Of a stretch of DNA of 25,831 nt, positions 1 to 11,257 are shown piece by piece. Numbering within the stretch: the stretch's first letter is position 1; each line of letters begins with the position of its first letter. The DNA is taken from positions 1 through 25,831 of the forward strand of contig JAAMPI010000788.1 of NCBI GenBank assembly GCA_013054445.1, in the 5' to 3' direction. Made by a program: the position numbers and the translations under genes. Source of the DNA: Cudoniella acicularis (taxonomy: Eukaryota > Ascomycota > Leotiomycetes > Helotiales > Helotiaceae). The notes under the pieces were generated by a model. That model was not told where the DNA came from and did not search any database. It saw nothing but the letters and a program-made list of their open reading frames with translations.

Positions 1-37
1 ATTGCATTTCTCTCAATGCTGACCTGACCTGTCGCAG

Positions 38-2746
38 CCATCCCTCTCCATCGGCTATGTCGTGGCCCAACTGCTCGTCTTCCCCGTTGGCCGGGTATGG
101 GAAACGCTCCCACGGTGGCGAGTACCACTTGGCAAGCTCACGTTCGATATCAATCCGGGCCCATTCAGCGTCAAGGAACACGCGTTGATCGTTATTGTCA
201 GTTGATAGTCCCCATTGCAGTGCTTTTTGTTCCTGAATCCTGACTCTGGCAGTGCGTCAATATTAGCACCAGCACGGCATATGCAATGGGCTCATTAGTA
301 GCCATCACAAGCCCTGTGTATTGGAATCAAGACTATGGAGCAGGCTTCTCCTTCTTGTATCTCTTGACTACTCAGATGCTAGGGTAAGTTTGCTTCTTAC
401 ATTGAACTTGCTAGACGAGAATTGGTTCCTGATTTGTTCTGGTAGCTTTGGCCTTGCTGGTCTCTCCCGTCGATGGCTCGTCTACCCCGCTGCCCTCATT
501 TGGCCATCATCGCTCTCCTCCACGGTGCTATTCCGAGCCCTTCACGAAAAGCAAGAAAATAGCCCAGCCAATGGCTGGACGATCTCTCGATACCGCTTCT
601 TTGGTTACTTCACCATTTTTGCATTCGTCTTGTTCTGGTTTCCTGATTATATCTGGACGAGCTTGAGCACGTTTGCATTCATTACATGGCTTGCGCCACA
701 TAACCAGAAAGTTAATACAATTTTTGGAGTGAGTTACTTGTCAATTTACGAGTTTAGATATTGGACTTCGGCTGATACAAGTGGGTTGGTAGATGAATTC
801 TGGTTTGGGACTCTTGCCTATCAGCATCGACTGGACGCAGATTACCTACGCTGGAATACCCCTTACAACGCCCTTCTACATCACTTGCAATGCGTTTGCC
901 GTCGTGGTATTCTTCTTCCTCTTTCTCTCGCCAATTATGTACTACTCAAACGTGTGGTACAGCGCATAGTAAGTGACGATTTCGGTTCTCATTCCTTTGG
1001 GATTTTCCATTATCATCTTTCTCCAATCAGAAAATTCACAACTAATTGGATCTGTAGTGTTCCCCTTCTCTCCTCAAGCACTTTTGACAACACTGGCAAA
1101 TCTTACAATATAACACGCGTCGTCGATTCCAACCTCAACCTTGTCCTTAGCAAATACGAAGCGTACTCACCTATGTATATCTCCCTGAGTTATGCTCTTT
1201 CGTTTGGTCTCTCTTTCGCCGCCGTAACCGCAATCGTCGTCCATACGTATCTCTATAACGGCGCTGAAATCTGGGCAAAGTTCAAGAACTCGCGCGCTGG
1301 TGGAGAGGACATCCACAAACGATTAATGCACAAATATAAGGAGGTTCCTGACTGGTGGTATGGAGTTTTGACTGTGATAGTGTTGGGACTTGGCATACTG
1401 ACAGTGACATACTGGGACTCGGGATTACCGGTCTGGGGATTTATTTTTGTTTGCTTTGGCATGGGTCTCCTTCTAATTGTCCCAGAAGGTATTTTGGAGG
1501 GGACGACAAATCAAAGAATGTAAGTTTTCTCTTGCGCTTGCGATATGTTGATTAGTCACTAACCACGGCATTCATTGAAGCTTCCTTAACATCATCACCG
1601 AACTTATTGCAGGTTACGCTTGGCCCGGCAAGCCGATCGCAAACATGATGGTCAAGTGCTATGGGTATAACTCCGTTAAGCACGGAATGGACTTTGCACA
1701 AGATCTAAAACTGGGGCAGTACATGGTAAGCCAAGTTTTGTTGTCCTAGTTTTTATAGGGTATCTCATTAACCGGTCTTGGAATAGAAAATCCCCCCTCG
1801 AGTTCTGTTTGTCGGTCAGATATACTCGTCAATCCTTGCAACCCTAACTCAAGTTGGTGGTAAGTTGCCACATGCTTTTTCGAGCATTCAGAGTGCTGAC
1901 CGTATAAACTCAGTTCTTCGCTGGATGATGAGCAACATTCCCAACCTCTGCTCCCCAACTAATACCCAGCGCTTCACTTGCGCTGGCTCCAAAGTTGTCT
2001 ACAGTGCCTCTCTGATCTGGGGTGCGATCGGCCCTCAGAGAATGTTCCAATCTGGACAGGTGTATAGCGGGATGATGTATTTCTTTATCATCGGCGTAAG
2101 CATTATACCCAGAGGAAATTCCTTTCAAAAATTGCTAATCAGTATACTGTACCACAGCCAGTCGTGACTGTCCTTGTCTACCTACTTTTCAAACGATATC
2201 CCAACAGCTGGATCCGCTACATAAATGTCCCAATATTCTTCAATGCTGCGGGCCAAATCCCGCCCGCAACTACAAGTATGTTCCGCGATATGTTGGTGTT
2301 CTTATTACTAACTTCGTTGCAGCACAATATTCTCTCTGGTTCATCTTCGGCTTCCTCTTCAACTACCTCATCCGCCGTCGTGCATTCGACTGGTGGAAGC
2401 GATATAATTGTAAGTTCTTTGCTAACCCCTCTCCACCTCCCCTCTTCCTTTTTTCCCCTCTTCCTAACCCAAGCTCTTCTCCTCCCCCGAGGCCCTCATC
2501 TCCTGCGACACTTTCAACGTTATTACCCCCGCCACTAATCCATCGCATTCAGATCTCCTCCAAGCAGCAATGGACACAGGAACCGCTCTCGCCACCATCC
2601 TCATTTTCTTCGCTCTCAGCTACAATAACATCAAATTTAATTGGTGGGGCAATACAGTCGGGTCCAATACCGACGATACGAATAATGTACCGTGGCTCAA
2701 GGTGCCTACTGGTGGGTATTTCGGGAAGGGGCCTGGCCAATTTTGA
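38..2746 (+). CDS. Oligopeptide transporter, OPT family (5' end outside window)
   Basis: This is a proton-coupled oligopeptide transporter of the OPT family, placed in the plasma or internal membrane. Eleven exons can be joined in one open frame: 38-196, 253-383, 446-728, 793-968, 1058-1519, 1581-1725, 1787-1859, 1914-2095, 2158-2275, 2323-2409 and 2553-2746. They give 669 residues plus stop. Bases 1-37 are the end of another intron, with a CTGAC branch and CAG acceptor, so the N-terminus lies to the left. Family hallmarks are visible: [11 protein letters not shown] near the start, [25 protein letters not shown], the highly conserved KIPPR (starting at 1787), and the C-terminal [21 protein letters not shown] region. 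Many hydrophobic segments fit the family's multi-pass topology. Substrate (tetra- or pentapeptides, glutathione or metal chelates) cannot be told. No frame break was seen. Family assignment is very secure; individual splice sites rest on consensus and frame. Confidence 0.95.
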
Positions 2747-2843
2747 TGTGTTGATGTGAGGAGAGACAATGAAAGATGAGACGGGAAGACTCACAGAGAG
2801 CAGGGATAATTGTAACTGCGGAATTATACTGCTATAAAAAGAG

Positions 2844-2879
<36 letters not shown>

Positions 2880-3949
2880 GTACTTCTGAGTTGTTGAACC
2901 TCCACTCAGAGAATTCCTTGTCTATTTCTAGCGTCATTTGAACTCTCCGAGCATGCAGGTATCCGGAAGATGAGAAAAGCTCTGATAAGCAACTCGTACT
3001 GTACCAGACTCGGGCAGGTTCAAAAAAATCACTAGTCGTGATCGGCAGTCCCACCTTCCTGTTCGTGATATAGACATTGGGCTCCACGGAAAGCTCCAAG
3101 GAGCCTTGAAGGGGATTTGAGTGCAACTTAAAAAGCACTAAAGTTGTTCATGGAGGAGCAGGGCAGCACTGAGAGTAGGCTTATCGGCATTCCTTCATCC
3201 CATCACATCCACCGACTCAAGTTCTGGCGACATGAGACCCTTTACCGGCATTGAGATGGAGTGGGTTGGGCGGATGTTCTGCACCGCCAACTCAAGGAAG
3301 CAATTGATCGATCTAGGACCTAAAAAGTGTCCTTGTGCTGCAGTCTTTGATCGTGGTAGTTCTCGTCAAATCCTGGTGGGCCATCATCTGAAATCGAAAA
3401 GACCTCTCTTTTTTGGTGCGGGGATTTGGGAACTGGAGGTCCGGAAGCCAGCAGGAATTCGAGTCTGGGCAAGAAGAAGCAACGTATTTCAAGTCTAGTC
3501 AACAATCGAATGACATGCGAAATTCAGTGCGCGCGTATAGGCACGAAATATCGAAAGCGCAAGTGTCCATGGGTTCTGAGGCAAATGACTTTCAAATGTT
3601 GTGAAGCATCCTTTACTCGCACGGAGTACTGCGGAGCTTGTTGCGCGGCGGTGCCTGAAGCTCGGAGCTTCCCCGCGTCTAGCCCGGATAGGTAAGCAGC
3701 TGTCTCCTCAAACAACGCCATGACCGACGTTATCAAACCATCCCCATCACATTCCCGTGAGTCGTTAACCATTCTCTCCTTCTGTATTACTATATCTTCC
3801 TCAACCTATCTATTATTATCGCGCTCAGATAGGCCAAATCCCGTACGAGGTCCACGTCCAAGTCTGGATCTAGGTCTCAGCCGCGCGCAGGATTGACCTC
3901 CTTACTTCACCTCATCTACCCCTAGGCCTTGACGGCTCGCCCTCACAAT
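2747..3949. other. Intergenic region between OPT and M13 genes
   Basis: I see no convincing gene here. It holds the OPT 3' flank, an AT dinucleotide tract at 2847-2876, and the pyrimidine-rich 5' flank of the M13 gene at about 3760-3930. Short open frames (for example 3232-3498) lack recognisable domains and compete with equally long frames on the other strand. Confidence 0.7.
2847..2876. repeat. (AT)15 microsatellite
   Basis: Fifteen uninterrupted AT units lie about 100 bp after the OPT stop codon. It is probably length-polymorphic; no function is implied. Confidence 0.95.
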
Positions 3950-6547
3950 ATGGGGGGTCAATCTTCGAAAACCCGAGCATCTGACCTGGAACGGACACCA
4001 TTATTATCAAACCCGCAAGACAACCCTGGACCGGCTTCGCCTACGAAGAAAGCTGCACAATGGGCAGCTCGAAATGCCGTTGCCATTTTTATGAGTCTTT
4101 TTATTCTAGCAGTGGTTCTTGTTTTGTTCCTCGTCTTTAGCGGTACGATATACAGTCTATCCTAGAAACCCTCGGAATCTGCCGATCCAGTAGCTAATAT
4201 GCCGCAGTTCATAAGGCCAAGAATCCAAGCACGAGAGCCGGTGTTTGCTTGACCCCAGCATGTGTGCATGCTGCTTCCGAGATCCTCTATAACCTCTCCC
4301 CCGAATACAAAAAGATCGACCCGTGTACAAACTTTGAAGAGCTGGTTTGCGGTGGTTGGGATGAGCGTCATGACTTGCGTCCAGATCAGGGAGATGCTTT
4401 TACAGGAACTATTATGAGCGAAAATTCTCAAATGCTCCTCAGGCATATACTTGAAGCACCATACCCAGATAAATCTGAGGTCAGCAACACTAGAAATCCC
4501 TTTATGGATAGAGACTAATATTCTGAGATAGCACTCGAGCTTTTCTCCTGCGCAATTAGTGGAGACCATTTCCACTGTGGATCAACAAAATTTCAATAAG
4601 CTGCGCGATGCTTATGATGCCTGTATGGACGAGGACACTATAAAGAAGGCAGGGATCAAGCCTCTGATGATAATTTTGAAACAAGTGGCCGATTTGTTTC
4701 CGGTTGAAGAATCGGCTTCTTCTATCACGGCTCTTACACCGAATGATCACAAAGGTTTATCGGACACTATTCTATTTCTTGCCAAACTTGGCGTTTCGTC
4801 ATTTGTCTCACTCGGCGTCGGTGCCGATGATAAAGATCCAGATACAGTTGTGGCAATTGTGACTCCACCATGGAGTATTGGTCTTCCTGCAAAGGAATCC
4901 TACTCTGATGAAGCCTTAGTGAAAAATTACGAGGACACTTTGAGTCAGATCATTAATGAATTCCACCCGGGCGAAGCCAAAAAGTACGCACGTGAAGTTG
5001 TTGAACTTGAAAAGAGTCTTGCAGCTGCAACTCCAGAAGCTGCAGATATGAACGATGTGACTGTGAGTAAAAATCTGGAGCTATTATCATACAGTACTTA
5101 CTGAAAATAATTTATAGAAATATTACAACCCGCAGACCCTCGAGGATGCAGACAAACTCACACCCCAAATTCGTTTAGCAAATATTATTAACAGCCTCGC
5201 GCCTTCAGATATCAAGACTGAACGTATCATCGTCTGGTCTCCAAGCTATATGAATAATCTCACAGATATCCTTACCGGTTCATCAAAAGAGGTGCTGCAA
5301 ACATATTTCATATGGAAGGCGATCCAAGCGTTTGCTTCGCAGATTGAGGCAGATGAACTTAAGCCATATAGTAGATTTAGGAATGAATTACAAGGAAAAG
5401 TAAGTTCTTCCTGCTTGGAGGGTACTTGGCAATGCTGACATTATTCAGGATCCAGAATCGATACCAGAACGCTGGCGAACTTGTGTCGATCATGTGGATG
5501 GTAGACTTGGTTGGATTCTCAGTCGATTCTTTGTCGAGAAGGCATTTTCAGAGAAAGCGAAGCAATTTGGAGATCAAATCGTATCCGATATCAAGGAAAT
5601 GTTTATCGAGAAGCTAAAAGTCACGACTTGGATGGATAAGAGTGTCATTAAACTAGCCATTGAAAAAGTCCACAAGATCGTTCAAAAAATTGGATATCCA
5701 ACCAAGGTAAGCTCTCCATATACTCTCAGCTTATAATATTAACATTTTGCAGAGTCCAAATATAATGGATCCACCCAGTCTCCAAGACTACTACCGATCA
5801 GTCAATATCACGCCAAATACATTCTTCCAGAATGCTCTTTCTGTAAATCGATTCTCCGTAGCACGCGAATGGTCCAGTCTCGGAAAGCCGGTAGATCGTG
5901 AGAAATGGGACATGACAGTTCCAACAGTCAACGCTTATTACAACCCTCCTGGAAATGAAATTGTGTTCCCGGCTGGAATCATGCAATTCCCGGTGTTCGA
6001 CGTTAATGTTCCTCAATACCTCAGCTATGGTGCTTTTGGTTCTGTTTCAGGCCATGAATTATCTCATGCTTTCGACTCAACTGGCCGACATTACGATCAA
6101 AACGGCAATTACACTGACTGGTGGACCAATAGCACAGTCGAAGGTTTCAAGGAACGTGCCGATTGCTTCGTCGATCAGTACGCCAACTTCACAGTTCCAG
6201 GGCCAGATGATAAACCTCTCCACGTCAACGGAAAACTCACGTTGGGCGAAAACATTGCCGATGCCGGTGGTGTCACAGCTGCCTTTGCAGCCTGGAAAAA
6301 GCGCCGAGCAGAAACTCCAAATGAGGATCTTCCTGGTTTGGACCACTTTACTCAAGAACAACTTTTCTTTGTCAACTACGGAAATTGGTGGTGCGGAAAG
6401 AGCCGAAAGGAGACTGCCATCAATCGAATTTATCTCGACCCTCACGCTCCAAAGTGGGCGAGGATTCTGGGCACGATGGCCAATTCGAGGGATTTTAAGG
6501 AGAGCTTCAAGTGTCCTATAAAGGAACCGGTTTGCGAGATCTGGTGA
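3950..6547 (+). CDS. M13 family zinc metallopeptidase (neprilysin/endothelin-converting-enzyme-like), type II membrane protein
   Basis: This is a zinc endopeptidase of family M13 that cleaves peptides on the lumenal or extracellular side of a membrane. Exons 3950-4142, 4208-4479, 4532-5062, 5118-5399, 5449-5706 and 5753-6547 join to 776 residues, a normal M13 length. The N-terminus is cytosolic and followed by one membrane segment at about residues 46-64; the large ectodomain follows. Visible catalytic elements are NAYYNP (572-577, substrate binding), the zinc motif HELSH (613-617), and GENIAD with Glu678 as third zinc ligand and Asp682. The protein ends in CEIW, the usual M13 CxxW terminus, and early ectodomain cysteines (CLTPAC, DPCTNF) match the family. 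The first ATG (3950) is chosen because it immediately precedes the cytosolic tail; the longer frame from 3929 begins with TTG. The tail has MGGQSSK, which fits an N-myristoylation pattern, and ERTPLL, an acidic dileucine sorting motif. The frame is intact throughout. Confidence 0.95.
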
Positions 6548-6757
6548 TCTATTAATAGGTTTCAATAATTCGGCGTTTTTGTTTAACTTGGGATATGGCT
6601 TTGATATGCCTTTGGTGTATTGGAAACAGGACATGTAAATAAGCATTTTTATCAATGCTACTTTTCACACATAACTCATCCATCTCATCCTCACAACCAG
6701 TCATAGGTTCCGTCCCCATCTCAACTCCAACTCTCCTCCCTACCTCCCACCACCACC

Positions 6758-7797
6758 TTACTTCCCACGCTCACTCCTCCCCTTAATCACAGTACTCAAA
6801 TCCACGACAGGTAACGCAAACGGCAAATCAATCACCGCAAACATAATCGCAGCCAACAAATACCAGTCCACGCACGCGGCTACGAAAAACGCCCCACCAG
6901 TCCCAACCAACAACGTCCCTCCTATCCCTAACTTTCCCTGTGCAGAAGTCCAGAAAGAGCCAGAAGCTAGGAGGAATCCTAGGGTTGCGCCGAGAAAGAT
7001 GAGTACGAACACTGAGGAGGTTAGCTGAATGGGTGGTTGGGATTTGGAAGGGGGCTTACTGAGGTTTGTGCGGAGAGAGAGGATGAGGAATATGAGAGGA
7101 GGCCCATGAAGAGGGCGTAGAAGGAGAAGGAGGCTGCGAAGGTGGGGGTTTGCGCTTGTGAGCCGTCGGTGGTGTAGGAGGAGATGGCGGTGTAGAAGGT
7201 TGGAAGGTTGATGCAAAGGAGATGGCTTTTCATTACATTTTTTATTAGTTTGTTGATGTTGCTTGTTTTATTTTGGGATTGGAGGGGAAGGAGGGACGTA
7301 CAGTGGGCACCGTAGGCGAAGAATACAACGGAGGGAAAGGTGTTTCCGAGGAAGATTTCGAGGGTGCCTGAAAGGGTGAGGAGGGCGCCGCCGAAGTAGT
7401 AGTTTACTCCTCTGTATGTGTGGGTGGGAGGTTAGTGATTGTTACTTGGAGGAGGGGAAGAAGGGGAACGAACATCGTAGCACTCAATCCAGTTGCGCCT
7501 CTCCAGCCCATCAGTTCGATTGATAATGGTGAGAGGGCGACGGGGAAGCCTACGAGTGCTCTAGAGGAATCATATAAATATCAGCAACGTCCGTTTCCAT
7601 TCAAGAGTGTGGATGGACACAGAGAGAGCTGCAGGAAACGCACAAACGTGTAGGATTTCCAAAAGCATTCCTCAAACCACCCTTCACAACATTCTCGGGA
7701 CTCAAATACAGCTTCTCGAAAACCTCCGGCGACATGCTGAGTGATTCCACGTGCTCGAGATGCGCTCCTTTGGAAATTCTGGGTTGAGTGCACTCAT
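6758..7797 (-). pseudogene. GPR1/FUN34/YaaH (AceTr) acetate transporter family gene, frame-broken
   Basis: This family moves acetate/succinate or ammonium-linked solutes across the plasma membrane (yeast Ady2/Ato, Yarrowia Gpr1). Recognisable blocks in order are VFEKLYLSPENVVKGGLRNAFGNPT, GWRGATGLSA, a GGALLTLSGTLEIFLGNTFP-like segment, SISFASTFQP, FYTAISSY, LIFLILSLRTNL, FVLIFLGATLGF and LPVVDLSTVIKG. Proposed exons are 7735-7644, 7560-7474, 7411-7302, 7225-7060 and 7011-6758 (a donor at 7647 is an alternative to 7643). Homology changes frame at about 7197 (QP to FYTA) and about 7096 (MGLL to LIF), each as if one base were missing. A third probable break lies upstream: family-like residues HLEHVESLS precede the ATG at 7735 in frame but reach a stop without an ATG, while the ATG at 7797 is offset by one base. 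Restoring three bases makes the exon sum divisible by three. With the preferred splice, the usual NPxP motif reads NPTR. A TATATA stretch lies near 7965. The gene is either decayed or mis-sequenced. Confidence 0.85.
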
Positions 7798-7867
7798 CTT
7801 GCGGATGTGTGTATGCTGTTTCTTATGTTCTGTGGGTTTGAAAATGGTACGAGGGGGTAGAAAAAAA

Positions 7868-7883
7868 GAGAGAGAGAGAGAGA
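7868..7883. repeat. (GA)8 tract in transporter leader
   Basis: Eight GA units follow seven A residues. Read on the minus strand this is a CT-rich tract ending in a T run, typical of fungal promoters and 5' leaders, and it lies 70-85 bp upstream of the ATG at 7797. Confidence 0.85.
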
Positions 7884-7969
7884 ATAGCCTCGTTCTGGAA
7901 ATGGGAACGGGATGTGGAGGGGGGGGTTACTTTTGAAGCTGGACGGAAATGAATAGAAGCTTTCTATAT

Positions 7970-7983
7970 ATGCAAACATCCCG
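7970..7983 (-). promoter_or_regulatory. 14-bp element shared with the cytochrome b561 upstream region
   Basis: The 14-mer CGGGATGTTTGCAT (minus strand) occurs here and at 12264-12277, in the same orientation to a downstream minus-strand gene. It is 173 bp from the ATG at 7797 here and 177 bp from the ATG at 12087 there. A 14-base match somewhere in a window of this size is roughly expected once by chance, so only the matched position and orientation make it notable. Confidence 0.3.
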
Positions 7984-9760
7984 CTTTACCCCTCACAAAA
8001 CTGGAAAGATCATCTACAAGCACCCGTGCCTGTGTTCACTTCCCTTCTATCCCCTCTTGCTCGGTTGCCATAACGGCATTTGTGCTTAAGTATCCTTAAA
8101 CCAAACAGCGGGGGCTAAAAATGGTGGTAAACCCCGCGTTTTCCCAGATCTCGCTTGAGAGGCCAAGAGGAGCCGGTGCTGTACTAAGCGTGAAAGGGGG
8201 AATGGGAAGCGGAAGAAGTCCACTGTACGTTTTGAAGGACGGGAGGGGGTTTGCATGACTCGTGTTTAGCAGGATATTTTGAGTGTATAATTTAATATGA
8301 GGAAACGTGTTTTGGAGATGATAAGGTGGTGTTGGGGTGTGCCCTGCGGAAGTTGGAGCTCGTATTTGTTTTGCTTTTATGGAGATAAATGGCTTTTACT
8401 GAGTTTCATTGTCTTAGAGCTTGTGATGTTTTGAATTGTTTTAGTTGTTTTTATGGTTCTGATCTACTCGAAAAAATCTTGTAGTTCTGAAGTAGGGTTC
8501 TTGGTTCGTCACCGCAATTTTGAACCATGTCTCCTATTCTTTTTCAATTATTTCCTTCTAATAGGAAAATTATAGAGAGTTTCGATTTTCATCCTTCATG
8601 GAATTGTTTCGTCGAGAAAATTAGTAATCTTACTATCCTCATTACTCCTTTTTTTTTGGGGTCAGTCTTCCAATTTCCTAACCTGATTTGCATGACTTCG
8701 ATTTTACATCCATTTCACTTCAAAGCCACAACAGCGAAATAATCACTAGATGCCTTGCAAAGAGAAAAGAGAAAAGGACAAATGTCTTAAGCCAGATTGT
8801 GCTACTTGCTTTTTAAAGATAATTCGAAGAGGTTTTGATCATTTGAAGTGATTTACACAATTTAGCAAGGGTAGCTGGCTGGTCTGAGAAGCAGCGCAAA
8901 AAGAGGTATGTATTGTTGCATGAGGAATTACTCGTGTGGATTTTGAAACACCAGGGGGTTAAAAATAGCAAGGTTGCTATCTCACCGGATTACTGTGTTT
9001 GTTCCTTGTCGAGGATTTCGTCTGAGTGATAGAAATGCAGCCAAGCCCCTCCACTTCGGCCAAAAACACCATATTATTCGCCTTTTTACAAGTGTTAGTT
9101 GAGAAACTCACCAAAAAACACTGTGCCACTTTTAAATTAGGAGAGTCTTAATAAAAAATTCACAAATTCAACTTCATCTCATCATGTAGGCAATAAAACG
9201 GGTTCAATTTATCTATACTTTGTGCACTAGGAACCTGAGAAGGTCGGTCATTACGGACGCTAGTTTAGTGCATGTGGACTCTCTTCTAGAATAATAAATA
9301 ACTAACTTCTCGTACACTTACAACGCAAACTCCTTCTTACAGGCTGTCGAATCATGAACCTTTCTCCGGCGACAAACAACGTCTTCTTGTAGCATCGCTC
9401 TATACGACATCGAAACAATACGCAAAAGAAGAACAGAACTTATTCAATTCAAATAGACAGATTTGATGAGGAAAAAGTAATTCAGATCTTCCCGTATATT
9501 ATTGGTCCGGCTGCTCGACGTGCGTAACACCAGCATTTTCAAGTGTTTCGTGCAGCATGCTAAGTTTATCTCCTTAACAAACTTCTAAATGCAGAGAAGA
9601 CAACTCAACCCACAACTAATTCTTGAAGATAGGACTTCGAGAAAGTGAAGTCTGAGTTTTAGGGTTTACAGTTCAATTTGACCATAAATATATCTTCGTC
9701 CTTCCATCATCTCACCTTTCAACAACTTAAACCGCATCAACTCACGACGACAATCTCAAA

Positions 9761-10308
9761 ATGGCACGAATCTCCAAGCCTCACCATCTACACTTCACAC
9801 TTCTAAGCCCCGGACCTCCAAACCACGATCATCCAAACCCAAGTCTCTTAAACCTCAAACCTCCAAGCCTCGAACAAAGACTCCTGCCACCAAGCCGTAA
9901 AACCCCAAACCCAAAATCGGCACGCAATTAATTGATCTCCCGCCTGAGCTTCGCCTCGAAATCTGGAAGATTGCAGCTAACGCATGCAATAAACATAACG
10001 AACGACGACTCATCCGCGCCAGGTGTGAGGGGTCCCGCTTCGTCCTAACAGCTGAGCGCAGAGTTCCTAGTGTCCTCCATATCAATCAAGAATCCCGTCG
10101 TGAGGCATCACGAGTATACGCCCTGGTCCCTGCCGAGTTTGCTCCCCAGCTATTCAATAAACCCGAATATCACGAAAAGCTGGAGAGAATTGCTCGGAGA
10201 AAGATTTACATTAATTTCAACGAGGACGTAATTTACTTCAACTACTCCTACGCAAAGAAGAGTGGTTGGAAGGAACCTAAATTTACTTTTTGGACAGTTA
10301 GGAAGTGA
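9761..10308 (+). pseudogene. 2EXR-domain protein gene, decayed
   Basis: 2EXR is a fungus-specific domain, abundant in Leotiomycetes and Sordariomycetes, of unknown molecular function. The core is clear at 9925-10240: LIDLPPELRLEIWKIA, then VPSVLHINQESRREASRVYA, then KIYINFNEDVIYFNYSY. Upstream lies a Lys/Pro/Thr/Ser-rich stretch (9805-9897) of repeating SKPR/SKPK units. That stretch runs in frame into TAA at 9898 and the domain continues in the same frame after it, so the stop looks like a Lys codon changed to TAA. The only plausible start, ATG at 9761 (MARISKP), is offset by one base from the SKP-repeat frame. After 10308 all frames soon stop, so the usual C-terminal half is missing or decayed. 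An extra intron removing the stop is conceivable but I found no donor/acceptor pair that keeps the repeat frame. Confidence 0.75.
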
Positions 10309-11257
10309 GAGATTGGATGAGAGTATGAATTGGAATTGCTGTGAGCAAGCGTGAGAAGGAGATGTACTCAATCGAATATGGTATGAGATCACGGTTGTAG
10401 TTATAAAATTAGGAAGCATGCGATGCTCTCCGCTGACTTTCACTGGAGTTAATGGACTCCTCATCAAAATTAATACTTTGAAGGTTTAAACCAGGCTCGC
10501 TCCGTACAATCAAAATATATCGTCAAAACTCAACTTGAAAATTGGTGTAAATCCACCGTGCAGCAAGAGAACTAGAAGAAATTGTAAGTGCCTCTCCTTG
10601 AGAGGTCGCAGGTACCAGTTATGTTTTCATAAAAAGCGGCAGGATTCAACCGTTAAGCAATGAGTTCAGTTACATTTGTGGGGAGAAGATTTTATGAGAA
10701 GTTTCAAATATTTAGTCTGTAGAAGGAATGTGTGAAGCGGTGATAAAGGTGATCGTTTTGATTAAAGAATAAAGCAAAACCAGAGGCCAGAGGCCACATA
10801 AATACAGGTTCTGTGCGGCATAGCCGCTACGGATCGACAAAATGATCGACAAAATGATCGACAAAAAGCAATATCCGAAAAGGAAGCTATGCAGATCTTT
10901 CGGTCCGAATAGTCGTTACATCACTGGGTTGGGACCTGCCAGCCAGCCGTCTTGACAGAATGTCACTCCAATTCGATCTCAGTATTCTAATTCCGCAATG
11001 AAAACTCATGAAATTGTGGTTTTAAATTATTGTTTCCATGCCTCCATGCCTCCAGACATGCCAAATCCGTAATGATTTCCGGACTGATACCGAGAATGAA
11101 ACCAGCGCAAGGTCAATTTGTTAGAACACCAAGCTCCTTTTGCCTATGCATTTTCCAATAGCGCCGAGATGTTATTATCGTAATATCGTTGGTTTCAATA
11201 GCACGTCTGACTCTCCATTAACCCCTCCTCCCGGACCGACCTCCTCATGTAGGCATC
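10309..11257. other. Intergenic region
   Basis: The first 150 bp may be decayed remnant of the 2EXR gene. A short tandem repeat lies at 10832-10866. The right end is the 3' flank of the minus-strand cytochrome b561 gene. No supported frame was found. Confidence 0.6.
10832..10866. repeat. Tandem 12-bp repeat, about 3 copies
   Basis: The unit GATCGACAAAAT occurs twice exactly (10832-10843, 10844-10855) followed by a third copy of 11 bases. It lies in intergenic DNA and has no evident function. Confidence 0.9.

Larger units (their letters stand above)
7798..9760. other. Gene-poor region
   Basis: The left 200 bp are the upstream flank of the minus-strand transporter, with a CT-rich leader (GA repeat on the plus strand, 7868-7883) and a TATATA box-like stretch at 7965-7970. 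From about 8000 to 9700 the DNA is AT-rich with no frame that I can support. The 71-codon frame at 8527-8742 is low-complexity and has no recognisable domain. No terminal repeats or transposase remnants were recognised. Confidence 0.65.

Noticed and set aside
2549..3138. Two minus-strand frames through the AT microsatellite
   Set aside because: They contain poly Tyr-Ile translated from the AT repeat and overlap the OPT 3' exon and its flank.
3232..3498. 88-codon open frame upstream of the M13 gene
   Set aside because: No domain or splice partners are visible, and equally long frames exist on the other strand over the same bases.
8527..8742. 71-codon frame in the gene-poor tract
   Set aside because: AT-rich, low complexity, no homology recognised, no supporting splice or promoter context.
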